NCBI GenBank assembly: GCA_030583605.1
Contig: CP129466.1
Span: forward strand, 1,185,001 to 1,249,000
DNA from: Gammaproteobacteria bacterium
GTDB lineage: Bacteria > Pseudomonadota > Gammaproteobacteria > Steroidobacterales > GCA-2729495
Reading direction: 5' to 3'
Length of the DNA: 64,000 nt
The notes beneath the pieces are model-generated. The model had not been told where the DNA came from. It made no database searches and saw only the letters and a program-made list of their open reading frames with translations. Shown here in pieces: positions 1 through 7,335 of the stretch. The translations under genes were made by a program, and so were the position numbers. Within the stretch, counting starts at the first letter, position 1. Each line of letters starts with the position of its first letter.

Positions 1-131
1 AGGCGCCCCGCCAGATAGCGCGGCGTGATCGCGAGGAACTTCTTCCAGTCGCCCCGGGCCGATGCGTGCAGGCGGGTCAGCGTAGCGTCGATGGCGACGG
101 TCGCCAGCGAGCACGGCTGTGGCTGGAGCAT
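1..131 (-). CDS. Truncated CDS, N-terminal part only, unrecognised
   Basis: Only the first 43 codons are inside the window; the gene runs off the left edge. Reading leftward from ATG at 131, the protein begins MLQPQPCSLATVAIDATLTR and continues through a basic stretch with GDWKKF and ITPRYLAGR, with no stop before the edge. The residue pattern looks coded rather than random. An in-frame GTG at 137 and ATG at 170 are alternative starts, and none of the three has a convincing Shine-Dalgarno sequence. I do not recognise the family from so short a piece. Confidence 0.45.
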   Translation of the reverse strand, partial: MLQPQPCSLATVAIDATLTRLHASARGDWKKFLAITPRYLAGR

Positions 132-583
132 GGTCACCCGCCCACTGCTGCCGGAGTGACCCGTGCCCATGCAAGATGTCGCCGGCAGAACGTCGGTCCG
201 CGCAGGCGCACGACCCGCTTATCGTCCGCCATCGCAACCGGCTGTGGGTGAATCGTGAGCATTCCCGGGAATCCGGGCGGGCGCGCGGCGTGCGCGAGCT
301 TCGTCTCGCTGTCCCCGGGCACGACGCGGAAGCTGCGCGGCATGCGCCGTATGATACACGCCACCGCCAGTTCCCGGCCGGTCGGGGTCTTGCCACCATG
401 CCGGCGGGTCCGTCCTGCCCACCACCCGCGAGGCGAGCGCCACGTCGGCGGTGAGCTCAGACCCGTGGGGCGCAACAGCTGTCCGACGAGCGTGCAGGGT
501 AAGCTGCTCGTTTCGACAGATTTTCGGTAACCTTGCCTGTGCGAGGTTGCTGCATCGAGTTGCGCCCGTTCAAGAGGACCGTT
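132..583. other. Intergenic region without a recognisable gene
   Basis: This stretch of about 450 bases separates the leftward truncated gene from the rightward gene at 584. Open frames exist on both strands, but they are Arg/Pro-rich translations typical of GC-rich non-coding DNA and match nothing I know. Divergent promoters for the two flanking genes should lie here, but I see no convincing -35/-10 pair. Confidence 0.4.
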
Positions 584-1075
584 ATGCGACGCCTGTTTCC
601 CCTGATCGCAACGCTTCTGTTGCTTGCCCTGCGCATCGCGGACGCAGCGACGCTCGCACCGGGCATGCCGATGCCGCCACTCACGCTGACCGATCAGCAT
701 GACGCCAAGGCGGCGATCGCGCCCGACACGCGTATGGTCATCTTCGCGCGGGACATGGCTGCCGCAGATATCGTGGAAAAGGCGCTTGCCGACAACGGTG
801 CCGCACTGCTTGCCGATGCCGCGGCGCTCTTCGTGAGCGACATTTCGGGCATGCCGGGCATGGTCCGGAAGTTCATCGCGATGCCGGCGATGCGCAAGCG
901 GCCCTACCGGATGATCCTGGATCGCGACGGGAAGGCCACGGCGGACATGCCGGTGCAGAAGGACCAGGTCACGCTGCTGCGGCTCGATGCCATGACCATC
1001 CAGACCGTCGAGTACCTCGATTCCGCTGACCGGTTGCGTGCGGCGCTGGAGGCCGCGCGGTCCGCGTCACCGTAA
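584..1075 (+). CDS. Exported thioredoxin-fold-like protein without redox cysteines
   Basis: This predicted protein has 163 residues. ATG 584 is preceded by AAGAGGA at 572-578 and opens a Sec signal peptide (MRRLFPLIATLLLLALRIADA, cleaved after about residue 21). The mature part starts LAPGMPMPPLTL, the usual opening strand of AhpC/thioredoxin-like periplasmic proteins, and VIFARD sits where the first core strand would be. No CxxC or single redox cysteine follows, so it is unlikely to be an oxidoreductase. It resembles the YtfJ type of thioredoxin-fold proteins by layout only. The longer open frame from 533 has no ribosome site. It stands alone, convergent with the DUF533 gene. Confidence 0.6.
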   Translation: MRRLFPLIATLLLLALRIADAATLAPGMPMPPLTLTDQHDAKAAIAPDTRMVIFARDMAAADIVEKALADNGAALLADAAALFVSDISGMPGMVRKFIAMPAMRKRPYRMILDRDGKATADMPVQKDQVTLLRLDAMTIQTVEYLDSADRLRAALEAARSASP

Positions 1076-1110
1076 CAGTCGCCGCGCAGCCGGGTGTGAC
1101 TGGCGGCTGG

Positions 1111-1785
1111 CTAGCCAGAATTCCCCGCCAGTGCGGTGCTGACGCCGCGGTCGATTTCCTGGGTGAGACTCGCCTCCATGCCCAGCCGGGCCGCGAGCAG
1201 GTCGAGATAGCCGCGCTCGGTCCGGCTCGCCGGGTGCACCGCCAGGGCCGACGCCGCATAGACCTCGGCGGCCAGTTCCGGGGATTCCACGCCTTCGATG
1301 ACCGACTCGATATCCAGTGGCCGGTCGAGCAGGTTTTCGACAAAGCGCCGGTCGGCAGCCGCAGCGCCGGTCTCGTCCACGCGCTGCATGATCTTCTGCC
1401 GCTCGGCCGGGTCGACGATGCCATCGGCCTTGGCCGCGGCGACCATCGCACGCAGCACGCGCAGGGTGGAGCCCGACTGGAGCGCCGTCGTGGATTCGAG
1501 ATCGAAGGCTTGCGGTAACGCCGGCGGGAGCGCTGCCTGCGCCCTGGGCTGCTGCGACTGCTGGTACTGCTGCCACGCCTTCCATGCCACTCCAGCCACC
1601 AGCGCCAGCCCGCCGGTATTCAACGTTGTCCGGGCCAGGTTCTTGCCGCCACCCTTGCCCATGAGGATGTTGCCGAGCACGGACCCGGCCAGCCCGCCGA
1701 CGGCACCACCGGCGACGGGGTTTTTCATGAGCATGTCGATGATCTTCTGTGGATCCAGGCGTCCCGGATCGAATCCGTTGGTCAT
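1111..1785 (-). CDS. DUF533 / TerB-like tellurite-resistance family membrane protein
   Basis: This predicted protein has 224 residues. ATG 1785 is chosen because GGAGGAA lies just upstream; an in-frame ATG at 1800 would consume that ribosome site. Residues 1-30 are polar, then a glycine-rich hydrophobic segment (AGGAVGGLAGSVLGNILMGKGGG) and a second hydrophobic stretch (GGLALVAGVAWKAW) follow. The C-terminal half is an acidic helical bundle of the TerB/DUF533 type (VLRAMVAAAKADGIVDPAERQKI). The layout matches E. coli YebE, an inner-membrane protein of unknown job linked to envelope stress. It is monocistronic and convergent with the gene on its left. Confidence 0.75.
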   Translation of the reverse strand: MTNGFDPGRLDPQKIIDMLMKNPVAGGAVGGLAGSVLGNILMGKGGGKNLARTTLNTGGLALVAGVAWKAWQQYQQSQQPRAQAALPPALPQAFDLESTTALQSGSTLRVLRAMVAAAKADGIVDPAERQKIMQRVDETGAAAADRRFVENLLDRPLDIESVIEGVESPELAAEVYAASALAVHPASRTERGYLDLLAARLGMEASLTQEIDRGVSTALAGNSG

Positions 1786-1896
1786 GGGTTCTTCCTCCAT
1801 TGGCTGGCGCAGTGGTCCGTGCCGGCAGTTTACTGTCCGCTCCGCCCGGGGCGATACTGCCGGTGCGCGGCTGCGCGCGTATACCCAACGAATCGA

Positions 1897-2556
1897 ATGC
1901 TCCGGTACCTGTTATTTCTGGCTGCATTTCCGGGCGTTCTGCCGGCGAGTTTTGTCGCGGAGTTGCCGCCGGAGGATGGTGTGTCCAGTCGCGCGATCCT
2001 GGAACTCCACGAGGATCAGGGCTATGTCCTGCGCAATTCGGTACGCCGCGAGTCGACCGGCGAGACGACCCATTACGACGACATCGGGCGGTGGGTGGTC
2101 GCGTCGTCCGGCAACGGGCAGCAACTCGTCCTGCGCAATGGCTCGGCGGTCGAGATCGTGTTCCGCAGCGACGGGCCCGACCGCGTGATACCGCTCGATC
2201 AGCGGGGCGAACCGCATCGCATGGCGGGAAAGGTCGTCCGCCTGCAGCGGGCGACCGGGCTCGCTTTCGTCGAGCCGCAGCTGTTCCTGAACGGAACCTA
2301 CGTCTACATGGCCGATGCGGGTGAGTTCACCGAATGCCTCACCGGCTGGCGCATGCCGGTCGTGATGGAAGGGGACCACGCGGCGCTCGAGCGCGCCTGG
2401 CTCGATGCGCGCGCGGGGCCGGGTGAGGCGATGCGCGTGAGTCTCGAAGGCCGCATCGTGTGGCGGCCCGGCCCCGATGGTGGCAAACCGCGGCGCATGC
2501 TCGTGCCGGTGCAGATGGGACGTGCGTGGCCGGGGGAAACCTGCGAGTCTCCGTAA
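1897..2556 (+). CDS. NlpE-like copper-homeostasis / envelope protein
   Basis: This predicted protein has 219 residues. ATG 1897 opens a short hydrophobic signal (MLRYLLFLAAFPGVLPASF); no lipobox cysteine is visible, so it may be soluble or membrane-tethered rather than a lipoprotein. Residues 25-115 have the NlpE N-terminal barrel layout (LELHEDQGYVLRN, then IGRWVVAS, then LVLRNGSAVEI). They lack the CxxC pair that E. coli NlpE uses to sense redox state. The second half carries the often-associated GTYVYMADAGEFTEC segment and ALERAWLDAR. The family takes part in surface and copper-stress sensing. A large structured non-coding element lies just downstream. Confidence 0.6.
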   Translation: MLRYLLFLAAFPGVLPASFVAELPPEDGVSSRAILELHEDQGYVLRNSVRRESTGETTHYDDIGRWVVASSGNGQQLVLRNGSAVEIVFRSDGPDRVIPLDQRGEPHRMAGKVVRLQRATGLAFVEPQLFLNGTYVYMADAGEFTECLTGWRMPVVMEGDHAALERAWLDARAGPGEAMRVSLEGRIVWRPGPDGGKPRRMLVPVQMGRAWPGETCESP

Positions 2557-2701
2557 CGCAGCCGCAGCGTCGCTGCGCTATCGACCGTCGCAGCAGGGCT
2601 GCGGGCCTGCCGGCCGCCGGGCACTGTCGGCCAGATATAGGTTTCTTTTCCTGGCTCATCGCCGATCTGCGGGCATGCAGGGGCTCGTCGGTGTGGTCGA
2701 T

Positions 2702-2829
2702 GCGGTGGTCCCGGCCCCGGCGCGTGCCGCTCCTCGCACATCCATGTGCTCGTCGCTATGGGTTACGCCGGCTGCTGCCCTCCTGGCAGCCGGCTCCACA
2801 CATGCCCGCGCCGGGGCCGCGACCACCGC
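2702..2829 (+). ncRNA. Structured element copy A, module 1 (three-way junction)
   Basis: The outer stem pairs 2702-2724 with 2807-2829, 22 of 23 positions complementary. Inside is arm a at 2736-2749 (GCACA/TGTGC, loop TCCA). Arm b uses 2758-2763 (ATGGGT) with 2798-2803 (ACACAT), with one G-A mismatch, and continues into the hairpin at 2767-2794 (9-bp GC stem, loop TGCCCTCCTG). The second copy at 46636-46755 has the same plan with different stem sequences. Strand is inferred from the GGA loops of module 2. Confidence 0.6.
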
Positions 2830-2896
2830 TGCTTCGGCGTAACGAAGGCCGTAGTCTCAGGCGACGACTGCAGGCGGACGCACTTGCCTGAGGGCC

Positions 2897-3108
2897 GCGA
2901 CTCGGCCCGTCTCCGGGCGGAGGCCATCAGCCGGCTGGCCGAGCAGGCGTAGCGAGCAAGGCCAAGCTCGCAGAGGCAGCGGCAGGGATGCCGCTGCTGC
3001 GCGCCCCCGAGACAAGGATGTCGAGTGGCGCGCACTCCGCAGCGAGCACGCCTGCGAGGGCACCCGCAGAGCCAGCCGGCGGCGAGGCCCGGAGACGGGC
3101 CGAGTTGC
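2897..3108 (+). ncRNA. Structured element copy A, module 2 with GGA-loop hairpins
   Basis: The outer stem pairs 2897-2918 with 3087-3108, 22 positions with one G-U. Nested pairings include AGCCGGCTGGC near 2929-2939 with GCCAGCCGGC near 3071-3080, and GCAGGCGT with ACGCCTGC. Two apical hairpins expose GGA: 2976-2997 (stem GCAGCGGC, loop AGGGAT) and 2999-3033 (stem GCGCGCC/GGCGCGC with inner GACA-AGGA-TGTC). ACAAGGATGT matches the in vitro CsrA consensus ACARGGATGT as I recall it. The segment ACCAGCGCATCGTC (3127-3140) follows and recurs after copy B. Confidence 0.55.
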
Positions 3109-3192
3109 GGGAACCGCCGGGGCGTGACCAGCGCATCGTCCACCGACGATCCACGACATTCCCGCCGCTCGGCGATGAACCTTTTTTTGTGC

Positions 3193-4209
3193 TCAATCGT
3201 CGAGCAGCGCGTTCCAGGTGGAGTCGAGAATGGTGTCCGGCACGGCGTCGCCGTTGAGATCGACCTCGAGCGTGACGTTGGCACCGGCCGCATCGATGAT
3301 CCGGATGGTCGCATCGTTGGCGCCGGTGATCAGCAGCTCGCCGGCGCCGGGATGGTCGGAATTCTCCAGGTGTTCGAATGGCCGGACGGTAGTGAAGTCA
3401 ACCGTTCCCTCGAAGCCCGAGCCGAGCAGGGTGCCGGTGGCGGCAATTCTGGTTACGTCAATCGGTGGATCCGGCAGGATCTGGAATGGTCCGACTGTGG
3501 TCGTGACGGCGAAATCATTGAGGCGCCAGGTGTCAGGCCCCGAGGTCAGTTCCAGTTCGGAACCGGAAAGCGTCGATGTATCGATGTCGGTTGCCGTGTC
3601 GAATTCTGTCTCCAGCGTGACGTCGCCGTTGGCGGTGTTGACCTCTGTGCCTTCAGTCAGGCGCAGCTCGGTGAACGTCAGGGAAAAACTTCCGGAAAAG
3701 CTGCCCATCCCGAGGAAGTCACCGGCGGCGCTCAGAACGGTGAGATCGAGCAGTCCGTCGAGCACGGTGCCGTCACCGTCGTCGCAGGCAAAAAAATCCG
3801 CGGTGATCTGGTCGCCGGCGGTCAGGATGGTTTCGTTCTGGATGTTTCCGGACAACGTCACTGAACCGCTTACATCGCAAGGCACGGTTTCCGGACCGAT
3901 CGCCAGTGCGGCAGTGCCCGGCCCTGCGACCGTCCGGGCCGCCTGTTGCACGGTTGCGTTGCCCGCCCGGGTGAGGGCCATTGCCGCCGGCGTTGAGCTG
4001 GCGCTGACCGTGGAGGTGCCAACGGTGCTGTCGGCAAAGTCCGACGTTGCCAGAGCCACGCGCACGACCTCGCCCGCGATGACGGGCGCGTTGCCCACGG
4101 TGATGACTGCCGGTGCTGCAGCGGGTCCGCTACCACCACCGCCACCGCCGCCGCAGGAGGCGAGCAGAGCTGCCGCCGCAGTGAGCCAGGCAATACGTCT
4201 GGAAGGCAT
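3193..4209 (-). CDS. Secreted lipoprotein, function unknown
   Basis: This predicted protein has 338 residues. MPSRRIAWLTAAAALLASC is a lipoprotein signal with lipobox LASC, so Cys19 would be acylated; a run of seven glycines follows as a flexible linker. The body is Thr/Asp/Gly-rich, low in lysine, predicted all-beta, and contains two cysteines near the middle (PCDVSG and FFACDDGDG). The C-terminus ends VDLNGDAVPDTILDSTWNALLDD, an acidic segment resembling a calcium-binding repeat. I do not recognise a family. It is transcribed alone from the intergenic region it shares with the rightward hydrolase gene at 4369. Confidence 0.65.
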   Translation of the reverse strand: MPSRRIAWLTAAAALLASCGGGGGGGSGPAAAPAVITVGNAPVIAGEVVRVALATSDFADSTVGTSTVSASSTPAAMALTRAGNATVQQAARTVAGPGTAALAIGPETVPCDVSGSVTLSGNIQNETILTAGDQITADFFACDDGDGTVLDGLLDLTVLSAAGDFLGMGSFSGSFSLTFTELRLTEGTEVNTANGDVTLETEFDTATDIDTSTLSGSELELTSGPDTWRLNDFAVTTTVGPFQILPDPPIDVTRIAATGTLLGSGFEGTVDFTTVRPFEHLENSDHPGAGELLITGANDATIRIIDAAGANVTLEVDLNGDAVPDTILDSTWNALLDD

Positions 4210-4327
4210 ACCTTCCGGATGCTACGCGGCGCATTTGGGCCCGGTCAAACAAGCGGGGCTGCATTGCGCCTCTTTCCATAATCTCCACCGCCCGCCTGCG
4301 CCCCGGTCTCTGCGGGACGAGCAGGTC

Positions 4328-4333
4328 TATACT
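4328..4333 (+). promoter_or_regulatory. Putative -10 element (TATACT) before hydrolase 1
   Basis: TATACT lies 35 bases before the ATG at 4369. The surrounding GGTCTATACTCCAGCGC nearly repeats GGTTCTATACTCGAGCGC before the paralogue at 5280, so the promoter region appears to have been copied along with the gene. No clear -35 hexamer is seen. Confidence 0.4.
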
Positions 4334-4368
4334 CCAGCGCATGGGGCGAGGAGTGGACGGAGGCAGCC

Positions 4369-5172
4369 ATGCTCCAGTTGAGAATCCTTCTGCCGATCGT
4401 ACTCGGTCTGGTGAGCGGCGCGGCTGGCGCAGCGGTTTGTACGCAGCACTTCGCCATCGGCGGGTCTTACCTGCCGTACTGCTCGAACGGCAAGACCGGC
4501 CCGGCGGTGTTCGTCATTCACGGCACTGATCGCAACGCCGACGAATACCTGGCGTACCTCGCGGATCTCGACACGCTGGTTATTGCGCCCGAGTTCCAGG
4601 AGTCCGGTCCCGGCATCTACTGGTCGGGCGGCTGGAAGGAAGGGAACAAGTCTCTCGACGCGGAACGCGTCAGTTCCTTCGAAGCGCTGGACCAGATGAT
4701 CGCAGCCTTCGGCGGTGTCGCGGTCGTCGGCCATAGCGCCGGCGGACAATTCGTCACGCGTTACGCAGCCGGAACCCGCGTCGAGGGCCTCACCTTCATC
4801 GCCGCGAACCCGGGCTCATATATGTATCTCGATGCAAGCCGGCCGCTCGCCGGCAACTGCGCCGACTACAACGAGTACAAGTACGGCCTGGAGAACCTGA
4901 ACACCTACATGAGCGCCGGAGTGGCGCCGGACTATCCGGATCGCAACGTGATCTATCTGCTCGGCAGCCAGGACACCCAGATCGACTCCTATCTCGACAC
5001 CAGTTGCGCCGCGAAGCGCCAGGGCCGTGATCGCTACGATCGCGGCAAGAAGTTCTTCGAGCACCTCGCCGGTCACTTTGGCCGCCAGGTGCACTCTCGC
5101 GTGATCGTCCTCGGGGTCGGGCACAACGCGAACCTGATGCTGAATGCGGCACGCCCGTATCTGCCGGACTGA
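4369..5172 (+). CDS. Secreted alpha/beta hydrolase (paralogue 1)
   Basis: This predicted protein has 267 residues. ATG 4369 has GGAGG about ten bases upstream. Residues 1-21 (MLQLRILLPIVLGLVSGAAG) form a signal peptide. The alpha/beta-hydrolase features are VFVIHGTDRNADEY (oxyanion loop, about residue 48), VAVVGHSAGGQFV with nucleophile Ser in GHSAGG (about residue 125), and a late GVGHNAN with the probable catalytic His. Several cysteines (ACT, YCSN, NCADY, TSC) suggest periplasmic disulfides. It resembles PHB-depolymerase or lysophospholipase-like hydrolases; the substrate is unknown. The next gene is a close paralogue. Confidence 0.75.
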   Translation: MLQLRILLPIVLGLVSGAAGAAVCTQHFAIGGSYLPYCSNGKTGPAVFVIHGTDRNADEYLAYLADLDTLVIAPEFQESGPGIYWSGGWKEGNKSLDAERVSSFEALDQMIAAFGGVAVVGHSAGGQFVTRYAAGTRVEGLTFIAANPGSYMYLDASRPLAGNCADYNEYKYGLENLNTYMSAGVAPDYPDRNVIYLLGSQDTQIDSYLDTSCAAKRQGRDRYDRGKKFFEHLAGHFGRQVHSRVIVLGVGHNANLMLNAARPYLPD

Positions 5173-5238
5173 CGCGGCGCGTTGAACATAATCGCGGCCC
5201 GCGTGTTTCTTTTCGGCAGTGCGGCGCGACTCAGGTTC

Positions 5239-5244
5239 TATACT
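5239..5244 (+). promoter_or_regulatory. Putative -10 element (TATACT) before hydrolase 2
   Basis: This is the same TATACT hexamer and flanks as before the upstream paralogue, 41 bases before ATG 5280. It suggests that each copy has its own promoter. Confidence 0.4.
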
Positions 5245-5279
5245 CGAGCGCGAGACCACGAGGCGGGGGAGGTAGCGTG

Positions 5280-6095
5280 ATGCAATTCACGAAATGGTCC
5301 GTGCTGATTCTGCTCGGGCTGGCGAGTGGTATCGCGTCGGCAGGCGTCTACTGCAACCAGAAGTTTCCGGTCGGCAGCTCGTACGTGCCGTATTGCTCGA
5401 ACAAGAAATTCGGTCCGGCGGTGTTCGTGATTCACGGCACGAATCGCAACGCCGACGATTACCTGAATTACCTCGATGATCTCGACACGCTGGTCATCGC
5501 GCCGAAGTTCCAGGATTCGGGTCCGGGCCTGTACTGGTCCTCGGGCGGCTGGAAACAAGGCGACCGGTCGAAGGATTCACAGCGCGTCAGTTCCTTCGAA
5601 GTGCTCGACCGCATGGTCGAGATGTACCACGGCGTCGCCGTGGTCGGGCACAGTGCCGGCGGGCAGTTCGTCATGCGTTACGCCGCGGGCACGCCGCTGC
5701 AGGGTCTGACGTTCATCGTCGCCAATCCGAGTTCCTACATGTACCTCAACGGCAGCCGGCCCTTCGGCAGCAGCGCCACCTGCCGGGACTACGACGAATA
5801 CCACTACGGCCTCGATGAGCTGAACGACTACATGAGCTCAGGGGTTGTGCGCGACTTTCCCGATCGAAACGTGATCTACCTGCTCGGCGATCGAGATACC
5901 AAGGTAGACAAATACCTCGACACGAGCTGCGAGGCGAACCGGCAGGGCCGCAATCGCTACGAGCGCGGGTTGCAGTTCTACAATCACCTGACCCAGGTCT
6001 ACGGCCGGCCGGTGCAGCGCAAGGTGATCGTCAGGGGCGTCGGGCACAGCCCGAGCCGCATGTTGAAAGCCGCGCGTCCCTACCTGCCGGACTGA
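5280..6095 (+). CDS. Secreted alpha/beta hydrolase (paralogue 2)
   Basis: This predicted protein has 271 residues and is clearly homologous to the preceding gene along its whole length (VFVIHGTNRNADDY, VAVVGHSAGGQFVMRYAAGT, GVGHSPSRML). ATG 5280 is preferred over GTG 5277 because GGGGAGG at 5265-5271 is better spaced from it. It has a signal peptide at residues 1-22, nucleophile Ser in GHSAGG and conserved cysteines. It ends ARPYLPD like its partner. Its 3' end overlaps the convergent carrier-thioesterase gene by 16 bases. The tandem pair probably arose by local duplication including the leader. Confidence 0.75.
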   Translation: MQFTKWSVLILLGLASGIASAGVYCNQKFPVGSSYVPYCSNKKFGPAVFVIHGTNRNADDYLNYLDDLDTLVIAPKFQDSGPGLYWSSGGWKQGDRSKDSQRVSSFEVLDRMVEMYHGVAVVGHSAGGQFVMRYAAGTPLQGLTFIVANPSSYMYLNGSRPFGSSATCRDYDEYHYGLDELNDYMSSGVVRDFPDRNVIYLLGDRDTKVDKYLDTSCEANRQGRNRYERGLQFYNHLTQVYGRPVQRKVIVRGVGHSPSRMLKAARPYLPD

Positions 6096-7243
6096 CCGAC
6101 GGGCGTCTCCCGGCCGTTGGGCCGCAGGCACTCGCGCACCGTCGCTGCGACGATCGCGGCCCGCTCCGGGGCGATAGCCTCACCGGTATCGTGCCCGGGC
6201 ACGAATCGCGGCGCGTGGCCAGCGGCGACCAGGTCCTGCCAGTAGGCTCGGTAGCGGCGCGAGCGTCCGTCCGGGCGGTCGGCGGTGAACAGCAGGTAAG
6301 CACCGGCGTCGAACGGCTGCGGCACATAGTGGCGGGCAGCGCTCGCGTTCGCGGCGGTGACCTCGCGCCGTGCGAACTCGCTGCGGTCGCCGCGGAATAT
6401 ATCGCGGCGCCGGACGATATCCTGCACGACGCGGACGCGCTCGCGCAGGTAGCGGCGGCGCTCCTCCGGCGGCAATGCGCGCAGCGATCGCCAGTACAGG
6501 CTGAGGCGCGATGCGACGAAACGCGGCAGGGCGATGCCGTGCTGCAGATGACCCGGCCACGCAGGTCCCGGGTGGCCGGGTGGCGGCGGGTCCATCATCA
6601 GCAGCGAGCCCACGGCTTCGCCACCTCGCGTGAGCTGCTGCGCCATTTCCAGCGCCACGAGTGCGCCCCAGCAGATGCCGAGCAGCCGCGGCGGGCGGTC
6701 GTGTCCGAGGTTGCGGATTTCGTCCAGGTATCGAGCCGCAATCTCGCGCAGATCGTGCAGCGGCGCGTCACGGCCTTCGAGCCCGGGCGATTGCAATCCG
6801 AAGACCGGGCCTTCGGTTGCGAGTTCGCGGCCGAGATGGGCGAGGCCGACCACGTTGCCGCCCATGCCCGGAACGAGAAACAGCGGCGGTCCGTCATCGT
6901 TGCCCGCTTCGATGCGAACGAGGCAGCGCCCGGCCGGTGCCGGCCGGTTCTCGTCACCGAGCAGTCGGGCAAGACTGCGGATCGTCGGCGCTTCGTAGAG
7001 GAGCGCGAGCGGCAGGCGCCGCTGGCATTCCTTCTCTATGGCGTCGAATAAATGCACCGCCTGGATGGAGGTGCCGCCGAGCGCGAAGAAGTCGTCGTCG
7101 ATGCCGACCTGGTCCATTCCAAAAGATTCGCACCAGAGCCGGGTGAGGGTCTGCTCGACGCCGGCACGCGGAGCCGAATACGGTCCGAGTCCGGACATGG
7201 CGGTACGGTGTATGCAGGCGTTGGCGGTTGTGCTGGCGGTCAT
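6080..7243 (-). CDS. Peptidyl/acyl carrier domain fused to thioesterase
   Basis: This predicted protein has 387 residues. An N-terminal phosphopantetheine carrier domain spans about residues 27-97 (DDDFFALGGTSIQAVHL; Ser59 would carry the arm). A type I thioesterase domain spans about residues 115-375 (PLFLVPGMGGNV, then LLGICWGALVALEMAQ). The nucleophile elbow is GICWG, so residue 191 is Cys where most thioesterases have Ser. FTADRPDG and VPGHDTG supply likely Asp and His. It is divergent from the AMP ligase at 7336, its probable loading partner. It resembles the last module of a nonribosomal synthetase without adenylation or condensation domains. Confidence 0.8.
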   Translation of the reverse strand: MTASTTANACIHRTAMSGLGPYSAPRAGVEQTLTRLWCESFGMDQVGIDDDFFALGGTSIQAVHLFDAIEKECQRRLPLALLYEAPTIRSLARLLGDENRPAPAGRCLVRIEAGNDDGPPLFLVPGMGGNVVGLAHLGRELATEGPVFGLQSPGLEGRDAPLHDLREIAARYLDEIRNLGHDRPPRLLGICWGALVALEMAQQLTRGGEAVGSLLMMDPPPPGHPGPAWPGHLQHGIALPRFVASRLSLYWRSLRALPPEERRRYLRERVRVVQDIVRRRDIFRGDRSEFARREVTAANASAARHYVPQPFDAGAYLLFTADRPDGRSRRYRAYWQDLVAAGHAPRFVPGHDTGEAIAPERAAIVAATVRECLRPNGRETPVGQSGR

Positions 7244-7335
7244 GGTTCCGGCAACTCCGCGGCTCCGTCCGGTGGGTAATCCCGCCGGTACGATTCGGAC
7301 AAATTATAGTCAATAATGCTCTTAACACCGTGACA
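7244..7335. promoter_or_regulatory. Divergent promoter region of the NRPS-like locus
   Basis: An AT-rich patch at 7301-7325 stands out from the GC-rich surroundings. On the minus strand it contains TATAAT (7303-7308), suited to the carrier-thioesterase gene. On the plus strand it contains TATAGT (7305-7310), suited to the AMP ligase. Neither has a good -35 hexamer, so an activator may be needed, or the two units may share a site. Confidence 0.4.

Larger units (their letters stand above)
2557..3192. other. 636-base non-coding region holding structured element copy A
   Basis: No gene is recognisable on either strand. The region sits between the NlpE-like gene (rightward) and a lipoprotein gene (leftward), so it is a convergent intergenic region read on + as the 3' side of the NlpE gene. 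Two large hairpin modules (2702-2829 and 2897-3108) fill most of it. A small GC hairpin near 3163-3174 and a run of seven T at 3182-3188 could end a + strand transcript, though seven bases separate hairpin and T-run. Confidence 0.6.

Noticed and set aside
134..700. 188-codon open frame on - over the first intergenic region
   Set aside because: It overlaps the signal peptide of the gene at 584, has Arg-rich composition and shows no recognisable domain.
2702..2829. Integron attC site
   Set aside because: The conserved RYYYAAC and GTTRRRY core sites are not found at the ends of the stem, and no integrase is in the window.
2702..3108. Structured element as a MITE or IS remnant
   Set aside because: Terminal inverted repeats of a MITE family are the same in all copies; here the outer stems differ completely between the two copies, and no target duplication is visible.
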